DNA of 64,000 bases from an uncultured Paracoccaceae bacterium (GCA_947493255.1 CANLQK010000003.1:186001-250000); one strand, 5' to 3'. Positions 9,116 through 17,596 are shown, counted from the first letter of the stretch. Notes: generated by a model not told the origin, from the letters alone. Translations and numbers: made by a program.

Positions 9116-9808
9116 TTACGCTGTTCGGGCAATCCGGTGGTAAAAATGGGTGAAGGTCGCGGCGCCCAAAATGGGAACCAGCAAGTTCACCACAGGGATG
9201 GTCAGCGGCACGGCCATGACGATCCCTGCAAACCAAATCGCGCCCCGATGTTGTTTGCGCAATGCATTTGCACCTTCGCGCCCTTCACGGCGCAGGGCGG
9301 CGACTGTGAAATATTCGCGCCCCAACAGCCAGCCGTTGATCAGGTAGAAAACAAAGGGTGCCGCGAACCAATAAAACGGCAGGAACATAAGCGCGACAAG
9401 GTTCACACCAATCATCACGCCCAGAAAATTAACCGTATCGCGAAAGGCTTCGCCAAAGGTGATGCGCGGAGCAGGCGGCAGGTGCGGGTAATGGCGCACT
9501 TCTACAGCGTCCGCCACATCGTCGAGAAACATGGACGTGATGGCAGAGGCAACGGGGATCATCAGAAAGATAGACAACACCAACATCAACGCGATGCTGC
9601 CCCATGACAAAAGCCCACCGACAAAGGCGTTTGGACCAAGGAACGGAAGGTTGAGCGTGGCAGGGTCGAGCCAGCCTAGAAACCCCAGAAAGGCAGCGTA
9701 GATGGCGACGAGCAGGCAAATGGTTAGGCCAACGCCCATACCCAAAACACGGCGAAACCGTGGGTCACCGATTTGCCCAAGCGCCTTTGCGATGTCGGTA
9801 AAGATCAT
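9116..9808 (-). CDS. EI24/CysZ-like membrane protein
   Basis: A 230-residue integral membrane protein with about four to six hydrophobic segments (residues ~25-45, 65-90, 130-160, 195-225). The segments IASAITSMFLDDVADAVE and an NFLGVMIGVNLVALM helix correspond to the EI24 (CysZ) family. CysZ members take up sulfate in gammaproteobacteria, but alphaproteobacterial members have no proven substrate and no cys genes are nearby. Its ATG overlaps the stop of the upstream nitroreductase gene (ATGA, 9805-9808), so the two are co-translated. Confidence 0.82.
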   Translation of the reverse strand: MIFTDIAKALGQIGDPRFRRVLGMGVGLTICLLVAIYAAFLGFLGWLDPATLNLPFLGPNAFVGGLLSWGSIALMLVLSIFLMIPVASAITSMFLDDVADAVEVRHYPHLPPAPRITFGEAFRDTVNFLGVMIGVNLVALMFLPFYWFAAPFVFYLINGWLLGREYFTVAALRREGREGANALRKQHRGAIWFAGIVMAVPLTIPVVNLLVPILGAATFTHFYHRIARTA

Positions 9809-10383
9809 TCGCTAACCCATGTGACCTTTTTAGACAGGTCGGGGCGCGGGCGTTCTGGTGGGGCATTTGTTTCGGTGCCAATATGGATCAACCCTGCGAC
9901 GCGTTCATCATCGGCCAACCCCAAACCGATGCGGCAAAATTCGGGGTCATGAGACGCCCAGCCCGACAGCCAGTTTGCGCCCCAGCCCGACGCAAGGGCG
10001 GCATTGAGCAACGATAGGCACACAGCACCCGCAGAATAGGTTTGTTCAATACGGGGGAATTTGTCCGTGGGGACAGGCGCGTCGATGACAGCGATGGCAA
10101 GGTCCGCGTCGCGGTATTGTGCGACGGCCTTATCGGCCTTGTCTTGTGGGACTCCCAACGCCGCGGCACGGGTAGGGACCAAGTTGGCCAAACGGGCCAA
10201 CGCTGGTTTTTCCAAAACGATAAACCGCCAAGGCTCTAACTTTCCGTGATCTGGCGTGCGGGCGGCGGCAGTCAGGATGACCTCAAGTTCAGCGCGATCC
10301 GGCACAGGCGCGCGCAACGTCTTGGCTGGGCGCGAACGGCGTGTCAGCAGAAAATCGAGGGCGGCATCGTTGCGGTCTGGCAT
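9805..10383 (-). CDS. Nitroreductase family flavoprotein
   Basis: A 192-residue FMN-dependent oxidoreductase of the small YdjA-like nitroreductase type. The N terminus has the flavin-binding LLTRRSRPAKTL segment, followed by AARTPDHGKLEPWRFIVLE near residue 40. The second FMN stretch is SAGAVCLSLLNAALASGWGANWLSGW near residue 120, and the C terminus has GLADDERVAGLIHIGT. These enzymes use NAD(P)H to reduce quinones, nitro compounds or unknown natural substrates. It is the first gene of a two-gene unit with the EI24 protein, overlapping it by four bases. Confidence 0.88.
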   Translation of the reverse strand: MPDRNDAALDFLLTRRSRPAKTLRAPVPDRAELEVILTAAARTPDHGKLEPWRFIVLEKPALARLANLVPTRAAALGVPQDKADKAVAQYRDADLAIAVIDAPVPTDKFPRIEQTYSAGAVCLSLLNAALASGWGANWLSGWASHDPEFCRIGLGLADDERVAGLIHIGTETNAPPERPRPDLSKKVTWVSE

Positions 10384-10646
10384 GGTGTCTCCTTTTGCAA
10401 GGCTACATGTAAAGACGGGTGCGTGCGGATGCTAGGGGTTGGATCAGTGGTTTTTGGCGCTGTGGTAGATGGGGCTGTCGTGACGCGTAGTGTGGACCGC
10501 ATCCCCTTTGCGTTCCATTCAAATGTGCGGTGCGGTATGAATCAGAAACAATGGCCAAACCGAAAAGGCGTGTTTGAGAATGGTCCAGTCAGAGACAGCC
10601 AATTTGCCTATTGCATTTCGTTGCCCATACCTCGGGGGGCAGGAAA
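10384..10646 (+). other. Intergenic region between divergent nitroreductase and hydrolase genes
   Basis: About 260 bases with no convincing gene on either strand. Open frames crossing it lack ribosome sites and do not resemble known proteins. It presumably holds the promoters of the two divergent genes; no clear -10/-35 pair or hairpin was identified. Confidence 0.5.
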
Positions 10647-11537
10647 GTGCGTAAGCAACTTTTGCAAATGGTCGGATCTGCGGGGCACAAGGCAGGTTTT
10701 GCACAAGTGCGCGTTTCCAAAACCGAAGATTATGAAGGTTGGCATCTTGACCATCTGGTCTTCACGACCGCGACCGACGAAGATATCCCTGCTTTGTTCT
10801 TACGGCCACCCGACGGCCAAGAACCCGTTCCGGCGCTGATTTATGCCCATGCCCACGGCAACCGTTATGACAGGGGGTGTGCCGAGTTGATCAACGGGCG
10901 GCCTGCGTTGCAAGGCCCCTATGCGCCCGATTTGCGGCGTTTGGGTGTCGCGGCGCTTTGTTTGGATTTACCGGCCTTTGGTGCGCGGCAATCCCCGCCA
11001 GAAGATGTGCGAGCGAAGGCGTTGTTATGGCAAGGGGAAACGCTGTTTGGGCAGATGTTGGCGGAACTGCGATCTGGTGTGGATTTCTTGACCGCTAACG
11101 AAGCTATTGATCCCAACCGGATCGGGGCAATGGGATTTTCAATGGGAAGCACTTTGGCGTGGTGGTTGGCGGCACTTGATCAACGGATCTGTGCAACGTC
11201 GGCAATGTGTTCGTTCGCGGACCTAGAAGAATTGGTGCAAAGCGGCCCACATGAAAAACACGGGATCTACATGACGGTGCCTGGTTTGCTGGCCGTTGCG
11301 CGCAGTGGACAAATTGCGGGGCTGACCGCGCCACGAGCATTGCAGATTTGCGTTGGGTTGCAGGATTGGTCAACACCCAAGTGTGCATTTACCAAAGGCC
11401 GTGCAGACCTGGAAGCGGCGTTTCGCGCAGCCGACGCCATGGATAGGCTGCAGTTTCACGTCGAGCCAGACACCGGCCACCAAGAAACCCCAGCAATGCG
11501 GCAGGCGGTGATGACGTTCCTTAAGGAATTTCTGTAA
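10647..11537 (+). CDS. Alpha/beta hydrolase (dienelactone-hydrolase/acetyl-xylan-esterase-like)
   Basis: A protein of about 296 residues with the alpha/beta hydrolase fold. The oxyanion-hole stretch is ALIYAHAHGNRYDRG, the nucleophile elbow is IGAMGFSMGSTLAWWLA (Ser between Met-Gly pairs), and the catalytic His lies in PDTGHQE near the C terminus. It is probably a cytoplasmic esterase or peptidase-like hydrolase; the substrate is unknown. The start is uncertain: a GTG at 10647 follows a G-rich AGGA stretch, an ATG lies at 10668, and a TTG at 10611 is also in frame. The gene stands alone. Confidence 0.82.
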   Translation: MRKQLLQMVGSAGHKAGFAQVRVSKTEDYEGWHLDHLVFTTATDEDIPALFLRPPDGQEPVPALIYAHAHGNRYDRGCAELINGRPALQGPYAPDLRRLGVAALCLDLPAFGARQSPPEDVRAKALLWQGETLFGQMLAELRSGVDFLTANEAIDPNRIGAMGFSMGSTLAWWLAALDQRICATSAMCSFADLEELVQSGPHEKHGIYMTVPGLLAVARSGQIAGLTAPRALQICVGLQDWSTPKCAFTKGRADLEAAFRAADAMDRLQFHVEPDTGHQETPAMRQAVMTFLKEFL

Positions 11538-11574
11538 CCGTGAGCTCCAAATGTGGGGTAGCGTTCAACGCAGG

Positions 11575-12675
11575 CTAAAAGGCCTCGCGCATTTGATCCA
11601 GTTGGGTTTGTACGAACGCGTCAAACGCAGCCGACGGTTGGCGCAGCGGGAAAACCTCGGCGAAGGGGTCGGGGGCTTGGATGGTGCTGCCCGCCATTTC
11701 GGCCAAGACGTGGTGGCCGCAGAAGGGAACATAGACTTCAGAATATCCACCCTCGTGGGACATCATAAGTCGGCCGTCACATAGCTCGTCGGCCAGTTCC
11801 ATGGTTTTGCGGGTGAGGTCGCGGAAAGTTTCGGCGGTGGCCAACATGCGGCCCAGTGGGTCGATGGCGGCGGCGTCGTATCCGCAGGCCACAATGATCA
11901 CGTCCGGTTTGAAGGCACGGATTTGCAGGGCGACGATTTGGTCCATCACCGCCATATATCCTACATGCCCGACACCAGGAGGGAGAGGGATGTTCAGGTT
12001 GGCCCCCAACCCAGCGCCGGTTCCACGGTCGGCGAAATCGCCGGTGTCCATCGGGTAGTTGCGGTCTTGATGGATCGAGATGGTGAAGACATTGGGGTCA
12101 TCGTAAAAGACCGCCTCTGTGCCGTTACCGTGGTGTACGTCCCAATCCAGCACAACAATGCGGTCAGCCAGCCCGTTGGCGCGTGCGGACTGGATGGCGA
12201 TGCCAAGGTTATTGAGCAAACAAAACCCGTTTGGATAATCGGGAAGACAGTGGTGACCAGGCGGGCGGCTGAGGGCATAGGAATTGCGCAGATCGCCCCG
12301 CAACACGGCCTGCAATGCCGCGACGGACAGGCCTGCCGATAGCGTGGCCAATTCATAACCGCCGGGGCCGAACGGGGTGCGGCGACCGAGTTCGCCACCA
12401 CCTTCGTCTGATGTTTCTTTGAACGTATCAAGGTAGGATGCGGGGTGGACGCGCAATAGGTCTTCGCGGGTCGCGTTAGGGGCGCTAGATAGGGTCAGAT
12501 CGTTTGACAGACCGGTAACATCCATCAGGTTTTTCAAACGACGTTTGCTTTCGGGGGCTTCGGGTAATCCGCCATTGGTCATCGGTTGAACCAAGCCGCC
12601 GACAGGCAACATGCCTGCGTAATTGCCACCGCCGTGCCAGAAACACCGTTCGTCCCAGAAAAAACCTGTACTCAT
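11575..12675 (-). CDS. Histone deacetylase family protein (class II-like)
   Basis: A 366-residue zinc-dependent deacetylase of the arginase/HDAC fold, related to acetylpolyamine amidohydrolases and acetoin-utilisation proteins. Visible active-site features are RPPGHHCLP near residue 130 (catalytic His pair), LDWDVHHGNGTE near residue 165 (zinc Asp and His), and ACGYDAAAIDPLGRM near residue 260 (second zinc Asp). The likely substrates are acetylated small amines or protein lysines. The start at 12675 has an AAAGGGA site; a further in-frame codon at 12690 lacks one. A small conserved gene precedes it by 11 bases, and the two probably form an operon. Confidence 0.93.
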   Translation of the reverse strand: MSTGFFWDERCFWHGGGNYAGMLPVGGLVQPMTNGGLPEAPESKRRLKNLMDVTGLSNDLTLSSAPNATREDLLRVHPASYLDTFKETSDEGGGELGRRTPFGPGGYELATLSAGLSVAALQAVLRGDLRNSYALSRPPGHHCLPDYPNGFCLLNNLGIAIQSARANGLADRIVVLDWDVHHGNGTEAVFYDDPNVFTISIHQDRNYPMDTGDFADRGTGAGLGANLNIPLPPGVGHVGYMAVMDQIVALQIRAFKPDVIIVACGYDAAAIDPLGRMLATAETFRDLTRKTMELADELCDGRLMMSHEGGYSEVYVPFCGHHVLAEMAGSTIQAPDPFAEVFPLRQPSAAFDAFVQTQLDQMREAF

Positions 12676-12686
12676 AGAAGTCCCTT

Positions 12687-12938
12687 TCACGTTTGTTCCG
12701 CGTCATCGTCGCGCCGCAGGCGATAGGACCCTTCGGGCAGATCCAACGCCATCGATAGATCGCGCAGTTGCGATAGCGACAGGGTGACAGTGACAGGCAT
12801 GTCGGTGCGTGTGTCGACCTGCGTGACTGTGACGCAATCATCAAAGGCATTGATGATCACATCTTCGCGCAGGCTGATGTCGCCTTCATCGACAAGGGTG
12901 ACCACGGTCGCATCAAATTCGTGTTCGATTGTAAACAT
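12687..12938 (-). CDS. Small acidic hypothetical protein
   Basis: An 83-residue protein I do not recognise. It is acidic, with alternating short strands and turns (TIEHEFDATVVTLVDEGD at the start, VTVTQVDTRTDMPVTVTLSLSQL in the middle) and a charged C-terminal RLRRDDD tail. No membrane segment or signal is present. It lies 11 bases upstream of the deacetylase gene in the same direction, so co-expression is likely. Codon use and composition match the neighbours, which favours a real gene. Confidence 0.65.
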   Translation of the reverse strand: MFTIEHEFDATVVTLVDEGDISLREDVIINAFDDCVTVTQVDTRTDMPVTVTLSLSQLRDLSMALDLPEGSYRLRRDDDAEQT

Positions 12939-13093
12939 TTACACACTCCGGTTTGGTCACTGTTGAGGGTAGTGTGGCGATACAAACGCGCGGCTTCAAG
13001 GGCGGAGGATTGCCCAAAGTTTCGTGATAGGGGTGGTCGCCCCCGCGAACCCTGCTAAATTGCCATAAGGTAGATGTTCAAGGATCACGGCAC

Positions 13094-13816
13094 ATGCGGT
13101 TAGCAGCAGTACTCGCGGGTTTTCTTTTTGCGCTTGCGGGTTGCGAGGTTGCAGGCCCGGTGTCTCAACCAGAACAGGTGCAACCGGTAGCGGTGGCGAA
13201 ACCTGCACCAAACACCCCAAGAACCGAGCGCGCAATTGCACGCGATTTTATTCAAGCTGTTGAGCGGCTTGAGCCCGTTGCCGAACAGGAATGCCGCAGG
13301 CGGGCACCGCGCCTGAACTGTGATTTCTTGATCCTTGTGGACGATCGGCCTGAACAGCCTGCAAATGCGTTTCAGACTGTGGATGACGAAGGCCGCCCAA
13401 TCATTGCCTTTACGATCGCCCTGATCGCAGAGGCCCGAAACGAAGACGAAGTTGCGTTCATTATGGCGCATGAAGCGGCACACCATATTGAAAACCATCT
13501 GGAACAACAGCGACGCAATGCGACCATTGGGGCTGCTGTGTTCGGCCGATTGGCCGGTGCTCGTGGGGCCGGAGAAGAAGCTATTCGTACCGCACAAGAG
13601 TTTGGGGCTGCGGTTGGCGCACGCACCTATTCCAAAGATTTCGAACTTGAAGCGGACCGGCTCGGTACCATCATTGCAGCCAAAGCTGGGTATGACCCTG
13701 TGCGCGGTGCCGAATTCTTTTTCCGAATTCCTGATCCGGGTGATCAGTTCTTGGGCACACACCCACCCAACGCCGAACGTGTTCGCATTGTTCAGGAAAC
13801 TGCGGCTGGATTATAG
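13094..13816 (+). CDS. M48 family zinc metalloprotease, lipoprotein
   Basis: A 240-residue envelope protease. The N terminus is a lipoprotein signal with lipobox LAGC (Cys17), so it should be anchored in a membrane facing the periplasm. After a proline-rich linker (~residues 20-45), the M48 catalytic domain carries HEAAHHIENH near residue 130 (HExxH) and ELEADRLGTIIAAKAGYDP near residue 183 (third zinc ligand Glu). A final THPPNAERV stretch matches the end of LoiP/BepA-like single-domain proteases. The likely role is quality control of outer-membrane or periplasmic proteins. It is monocistronic and convergent with the hemolysin III gene. Confidence 0.92.
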   Translation: MRLAAVLAGFLFALAGCEVAGPVSQPEQVQPVAVAKPAPNTPRTERAIARDFIQAVERLEPVAEQECRRRAPRLNCDFLILVDDRPEQPANAFQTVDDEGRPIIAFTIALIAEARNEDEVAFIMAHEAAHHIENHLEQQRRNATIGAAVFGRLAGARGAGEEAIRTAQEFGAAVGARTYSKDFELEADRLGTIIAAKAGYDPVRGAEFFFRIPDPGDQFLGTHPPNAERVRIVQETAAGL

Positions 13817-13819
13817 GGC

Positions 13820-14467
13820 CTAAACGATTGTGCCGAGTGTGATCGCGACAAACAGGCACCCAGAGGCGACCAAGACAAAACCATGCCAAATTGCGTTCTG
13901 AAATCGTAAATCGTCGAGGCTGAAAATCACGGCTCCGATGGAATAGATCACCCCGCCGACAACCATAAAAATGATGGCGGCGATTGGCATCAGGGGCAGC
14001 AATGACGACAGAAGGGCAATGCCGACCCAACCAAGGCCGAGATATAACACTGTGCCCCAACGCCCCTGACGGCCCCAAAAGAACAATTTTGCGACGGCAC
14101 CTACCGCGGCGAGCACCCAGATGAATGCCAGAATGCTGTAAGCAAACGCAGACCCGATGAGGATGACCAAGGGCGTGTAGGTGCCTGCGATCTTAAGATA
14201 GATTGCCGCATGGTCGATACGTTGCAACAGGTGACGTGTGCGTTCCCAAGGTGTGAAATGATAGCACATTGAGGCCAAAAATGACCCGACCATGGCGACG
14301 CAATAGATGAAAACACCTGTGGCAATTCCGGCGTTGCCTTGGCCGACCGTCCACCCAATCAACAGGACGGCTCCAACCGCAGCACAGGCCAAACCGGTGC
14401 CCTGTACAAGCGCATCTGCGACCCGTTCGGCGCGAGTGTAGTTTGGGTAAGGTTCGACGGTGTTCAT
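13820..14467 (-). CDS. Hemolysin III family (PAQR-type) membrane protein
   Basis: A 215-residue protein with seven hydrophobic helices, belonging to the YqfA/hemolysin III branch of the PAQR superfamily. Conserved features are SMCYHFTPWERTRHLLQRIDHAAIYLKIAGTYTP around residues 65-100 (metal-binding His and Asp) and AIWHGFVLVASGCLFVAI near the C terminus (HxxxH-like region, here with one His). The biochemical role of bacterial members is not settled, with links to lipid and membrane homeostasis. The stop lies four bases from that of the convergent M48 gene. Confidence 0.9.
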   Translation of the reverse strand: MNTVEPYPNYTRAERVADALVQGTGLACAAVGAVLLIGWTVGQGNAGIATGVFIYCVAMVGSFLASMCYHFTPWERTRHLLQRIDHAAIYLKIAGTYTPLVILIGSAFAYSILAFIWVLAAVGAVAKLFFWGRQGRWGTVLYLGLGWVGIALLSSLLPLMPIAAIIFMVVGGVIYSIGAVIFSLDDLRFQNAIWHGFVLVASGCLFVAITLGTIV

Positions 14468-14525
14468 CGTGGGATCATACCCTACGAAACATTAAGAAAC
14501 GTTTCTGTCGTTGCGTCACAACCCG

Positions 14526-15392
14526 TTAGCGGGCGAAAACTTGCCAAGCGCCGCCTTGCCAAAGGTACATAAGACCAGACAGTTGGTGCGTCCCACCGTT
14601 GAGAATATTGTCGCGAGCGGTTTCAAGGAAACCGATCGCTTCAGCGTTGGATGCAGGCGCAAACACGACAAGGTCGCGGGCCGGAACAATCATCACAAGA
14701 TCGTCGCCCAACTGGCGGGCTATGTCTGCCCAAAGGGCTGAATCCAACACCATTGAGCTTTCATAAAACCCGTCTGTGATGACCATGAACGACCCGTTTT
14801 GCTGTTGGAACTGGGTCTCGTCCAGCTTCAGGCTCAGGTTGAGGTCGGCGGCTTGCTGCAGTTGTGTGAGCGTCACTTGCGCGTCGTCCAAATGCGACTG
14901 GGTCACATATGCCACGTGGTCGGGGTAGTCGATGGCATAGACCAAGACCATGTCGCCGATAAACGGCTGCGCATAGGGCACGGCCCCATTCCCCACATCC
15001 CCGTTCGAGGCCTGTGCGAAACTTTTGTGTCGCAAAACGGGGTACACACGGTCCAGCGGAACACCCTCTGTCGCGGGCGATTGGTTTAGCGATGTAACGA
15101 CAGTGCCAAGGAACGCGTTAAACTGGGCTTCGCGTTCGGCGCCATCATCGGTGGTTTGTAAAATGGCATGCAGGTTATCGGGGTTCAGCACCATCTGCCC
15201 ATCGGCATCCAGTGTGATGTTCTGTTCTGCCGTGTTAATTTTTGCATCGGGAAAATCGGGCCTGAGGTAGTCCAACATCAAATCGAGCGTTTCTCCAACG
15301 TTGGCGGGTTTTGGTAAGTCGGCCAAAACAGCGCGCGGTGATATGAACGTGGTCGTGGCGATAACAAACAGTAATACAAAAAACGAACGCAT
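14526..15392 (-). CDS. DUF1444 (YtpQ-like) secreted protein
   Basis: A 288-residue protein with an N-terminal signal sequence (MRSFFVLLFVIATTTFI, cut near ...AVLA, residue ~24). The rest resembles the DUF1444/YtpQ family: VYPVLRHKSF near residue 125, MVLVYAIDYPDHVAYVTQSHLDD near residue 155, DGFYESSMVLDSALW near residue 215, and a VPARDLVVFAP strand near 240. The function is unknown. YtpQ members are usually cytoplasmic, so the signal peptide is a notable difference. The start at 15392 has a GGAGGC site. It is divergent from the YigZ-type gene. Confidence 0.75.
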   Translation of the reverse strand: MRSFFVLLFVIATTTFISPRAVLADLPKPANVGETLDLMLDYLRPDFPDAKINTAEQNITLDADGQMVLNPDNLHAILQTTDDGAEREAQFNAFLGTVVTSLNQSPATEGVPLDRVYPVLRHKSFAQASNGDVGNGAVPYAQPFIGDMVLVYAIDYPDHVAYVTQSHLDDAQVTLTQLQQAADLNLSLKLDETQFQQQNGSFMVITDGFYESSMVLDSALWADIARQLGDDLVMIVPARDLVVFAPASNAEAIGFLETARDNILNGGTHQLSGLMYLWQGGAWQVFAR

Positions 15393-15483
15393 GGTGCCTC
15401 CTTGAGCTGGCTCAAGCTTAGCGGGTGTGAAAGGGCGGGCCAAGTCATTGCCTTGCTTGCCAGGATGGGCCATCACGACCCTC

Positions 15484-15834
15484 ATGATCATTCATGATGC
15501 GATTTTCACGGACCGCGGGTCGAAATACGCGGTGTCAGGCGGGCCTTGCGCCAGCGCGGCCGAGGCAAAGGCCTTTATCAAACAGCTGTGCCGCAAAAAG
15601 AAATTCGCCAAGGCCACGCACAACACATGGGGTGTCTTGTTGCCCGATGGAACACCGCTGAAGAACGACGACGGCGAGGCGGGCGCAGGCATGATCATCT
15701 TGCGGATGTTGGAACGCGAAGCGCGCGTTGGCGAGATTGTGGTCGTCACCCGCTGGTTTGGGGGCGTGCATTTGGGTGGCGATCGGTTCCGCCGCGTACA
15801 AGATGCCGTGCGGTATTATCTGGACGCTACGTAA
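15484..15834 (+). CDS. YigZ/IMPACT family protein
   Basis: A 116-residue single-domain protein matching the N-terminal domain of YigZ/IMPACT (UPF0029). Typical stretches are DRGSKYAVSGGPC at the start, THNTWGVLLPDGTPLKNDDGEAGAGMIILRML in the middle, and VVVTRWFGGVHLGGDRFRRVQDAVRYYL at the end. It is shorter than E. coli YigZ, which carries a second C-terminal domain. A role in translation or ribosome-associated regulation is suggested by the IMPACT family but unproven. The ATG at 15484 gives the best family alignment; an in-frame ATG at 15427 would add a tail unlike the family. A strong terminator follows three bases after its stop. Confidence 0.88.
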   Translation: MIIHDAIFTDRGSKYAVSGGPCASAAEAKAFIKQLCRKKKFAKATHNTWGVLLPDGTPLKNDDGEAGAGMIILRMLEREARVGEIVVVTRWFGGVHLGGDRFRRVQDAVRYYLDAT

Positions 15835-15836
15835 AT

Positions 15837-15867
15837 GGGGGAAAGTGACACTGCTTTCCCCCTTTTT
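15837..15867 (+). terminator. Rho-independent terminator after the YigZ-type gene
   Basis: A perfect 9-bp stem (GGGGGAAAG at 15837-15845, CTTTCCCCC at 15854-15862) with an 8-base loop is followed by TTTTT. It begins two bases after the stop codon. Confidence 0.9.
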
Positions 15868-15898
15868 GAGGGGCCGAGAAACCCGTATTTTTAAGGGC

Positions 15899-16048
15899 AT
15901 GTTTAAAGAGTCTCACATTCCCGTACCAGACGAGCCTGCGGCGCAAACGTCATCAGCTGAACCCGTTCTGACGGATAAGCTGTCCCGTTTCTTGAAGCGG
16001 TTGGATGATGAAACTACCCCAGCTCGGAGCGTTGACCCTGCCGAGTAA
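15899..16048 (+). CDS. Small hypothetical protein (49 aa)
   Basis: A 49-residue open frame starting at an ATG with an AAGGG site a few bases ahead. The product is soluble and rich in Pro, Ser, Glu and Asp, with a central LTDKLSRFLKRLDDE amphipathic stretch. It lies between a strong terminator and the DgkA gene, so it probably has its own promoter. I do not recognise it. The codon use looks coding, but the short length keeps confidence moderate. Confidence 0.45.
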   Translation: MFKESHIPVPDEPAAQTSSAEPVLTDKLSRFLKRLDDETTPARSVDPAE

Positions 16049-16124
16049 CACCGGCTGAACACGGTCTCATCCCCCCTTGGAGGGCTGCCGCTTTGACCCT
16101 ACGATCAAGGCGGGAGGGCGAGAC

Positions 16125-16472
16125 ATGTTGAATTTCCTACAAAGATTAAGATGGCGTGTGGTCTGGAGCTGCGCAGGGCTGTCCGATGCATGGCGGCAAG
16201 AGCATTCGTTCCGATCATGGGTCTGGGCGAATGTGGTGTCGGCGTTGTTGGCGTTCTGGTTGCTGGAGGGCGCAGAACTGGCGCTGATTTTGGCCTTGGG
16301 CGTTTTGGTGCTCGCTGCCGAGCTGTTCAATACGGCCGTGGAGCGGGTGGTGGATTTGGTGTCACTGGAGAAAAGCGAGCTGGCGAAACAAGCCAAAGAT
16401 GCAGGCAGCGCAGGGGTAATGGTCACGGCAATCGCTGTGGGTGTGGCTTGGGTTGTGGTGTTGGTGACTTAG
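16125..16472 (+). CDS. dgkA: Diacylglycerol kinase (DgkA family)
   Basis: A 115-residue inner-membrane kinase of the DgkA type with three hydrophobic helices. The family signature is complete: a hydrophilic N terminus with WRQEHSFR near residue 25 (catalytic Glu), then AELFNTAVERVVDLVS near residue 68 (ExxNTAxExxVD), and AKDAGSAGVMV near residue 92. It phosphorylates diacylglycerol, recycling lipid released during synthesis of periplasmic glucans or LPS modification, or undecaprenol in other clades. The start at 16125 has a GGAGGG site. It is followed by a GC-rich repeat. Confidence 0.93.
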   Translation: MLNFLQRLRWRVVWSCAGLSDAWRQEHSFRSWVWANVVSALLAFWLLEGAELALILALGVLVLAAELFNTAVERVVDLVSLEKSELAKQAKDAGSAGVMVTAIAVGVAWVVVLVT

Positions 16473-16536
16473 GCGGCAAGCAGGCGAACGCGCGTAAGCG
16501 TAGGGGGTGTGAACCGCTGTCATATCAACTTGCCTT

Positions 16537-16620
16537 GCGGCCGAACCGAGGGGCTGGTGCTGAAAGCGCCCGCCCCGTGGGGGCGGTTCGGGCGCTGCCC
16601 AATCGAAGATTGGGCCGGGT
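16537..16620 (+). repeat. GC-rich intergenic repeat, copy A
   Basis: The stretch 16537-16599 recurs almost base for base in reverse orientation at 54384-54447 (about 60 bases, a handful of mismatches; shared core includes GAGGGGCTGGTGCTGAAAG). It is followed here by a hairpin (GCCCAATC, GAA loop, GATTGGGC, about 16598-16616), where copy B carries a different but equally perfect hairpin. The repeat lies directly downstream of the AT-rich gene at 16623-17591, reading out of that gene. Confidence 0.85.
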
Positions 16621-16622
16621 AT

Positions 16623-17591
16623 TTACTCTGGTTTCCAGAGAAGAGCTTCGTCGCCAGCATAAGTGTCTTTCTGAACGTTGATCTCCGAAGAAACAAAACC
16701 CCGATAAATATGTGAAAATGAGCGCTTAACGCTCAGTGCTTCGGTAAAAAGGGGTCCTGAAATATATTGTTCATTCCTGACCCCATCTGTGTCTTCAGAA
16801 ACCAAGAACACGAAGGTGCTCTTTTCATCGGGAGCCACCCTCAATACTGCTTGTTCAAGAACATTTTGTGCATCAGAGGCTGTGTCGGAAATAGAATCGA
16901 AAAGAGATTTGTGGCACTCTGATAAATCTCCTATGTATTTTCGAACGAACCACTTTAGATCGAGTTTGCCGACGTTTAGTGCTTTGATTTCGTCGCGGGT
17001 AGCCCTTCGAACCTTTTGAGATACCAAGAGCTTAGCAACTGTGAAGTATGGAGCCACTGTCAACTTTCGGCGACTGGGGCTGTTAACTTTATTCCTCTCG
17101 TCACGATATCTGTTCGCTGAGTTAATTGAAAAACCTCCCAGCGGAAGCTCAGCATGTTGGGCGTAATTCCTGCAACCGTCCATGACGCGATATTCTAAAG
17201 ACTCATCGAATTTTTCTTTGAGGATTTTTTTGAAAACTTCACAGGCATCGGCAGGTAGTGATTTGCTCCCATTTAATAGTTGCGGCACTTGGTCTATGTA
17301 GCATCTCGACGCTGTCAGAAGAGTCAGAGTTCGCAAGTTTAAGCCAATCCGAAAGTCGTTCCAAAAAATTTCATTGTAGGGCGATGAATTGGCTCGAAAT
17401 TCGTATTCGATTAGAGAAGTCACCATGAATTTCTCTATTTCAAGATGACTTGCGATGATGACGTCGAAAAGTTCGCGACACTTCTGCAAATTGATAACCG
17501 TCTTGCGTAATTCAGTTAAATGAATCCACTCTTCCTTGCTGATTGAAAGGCGGCACTTACCATCAAGTTTTTGCTCAATTGTATACTTCAT
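16623..17591 (-). CDS. AT-rich hypothetical protein with HEPN-like motif
   Basis: A 322-residue protein I cannot place in a named family. Its DNA is clearly AT-richer than its neighbours. The middle contains RNYAQH (residues 141-146), which fits the RNxxxH signature of HEPN-fold ribonucleases and is followed by ELPLGG. The surrounding sequence is predicted helical (residues ~40-135), as HEPN domains are. The ATG at 17591 lies five bases after the rimO stop, so it depends on rimO translation; an in-frame GTG at 17630 would overlap rimO. Its 3' end abuts repeat copy A. A defence or RNA-cleaving role is an inference only. Confidence 0.7.
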   Translation of the reverse strand: MKYTIEQKLDGKCRLSISKEEWIHLTELRKTVINLQKCRELFDVIIASHLEIEKFMVTSLIEYEFRANSSPYNEIFWNDFRIGLNLRTLTLLTASRCYIDQVPQLLNGSKSLPADACEVFKKILKEKFDESLEYRVMDGCRNYAQHAELPLGGFSINSANRYRDERNKVNSPSRRKLTVAPYFTVAKLLVSQKVRRATRDEIKALNVGKLDLKWFVRKYIGDLSECHKSLFDSISDTASDAQNVLEQAVLRVAPDEKSTFVFLVSEDTDGVRNEQYISGPLFTEALSVKRSFSHIYRGFVSSEINVQKDTYAGDEALLWKPE

Positions 17592-17596
17592 TTCCT

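Noticed and set aside
16537-16620. The repeat behind the HEPN-like gene as an integron attC site
   Set aside because: The position (directly behind an accessory gene) is reminiscent, but the GTTRRRY/RYYYAAC core sites were not found and no integrase gene is present.
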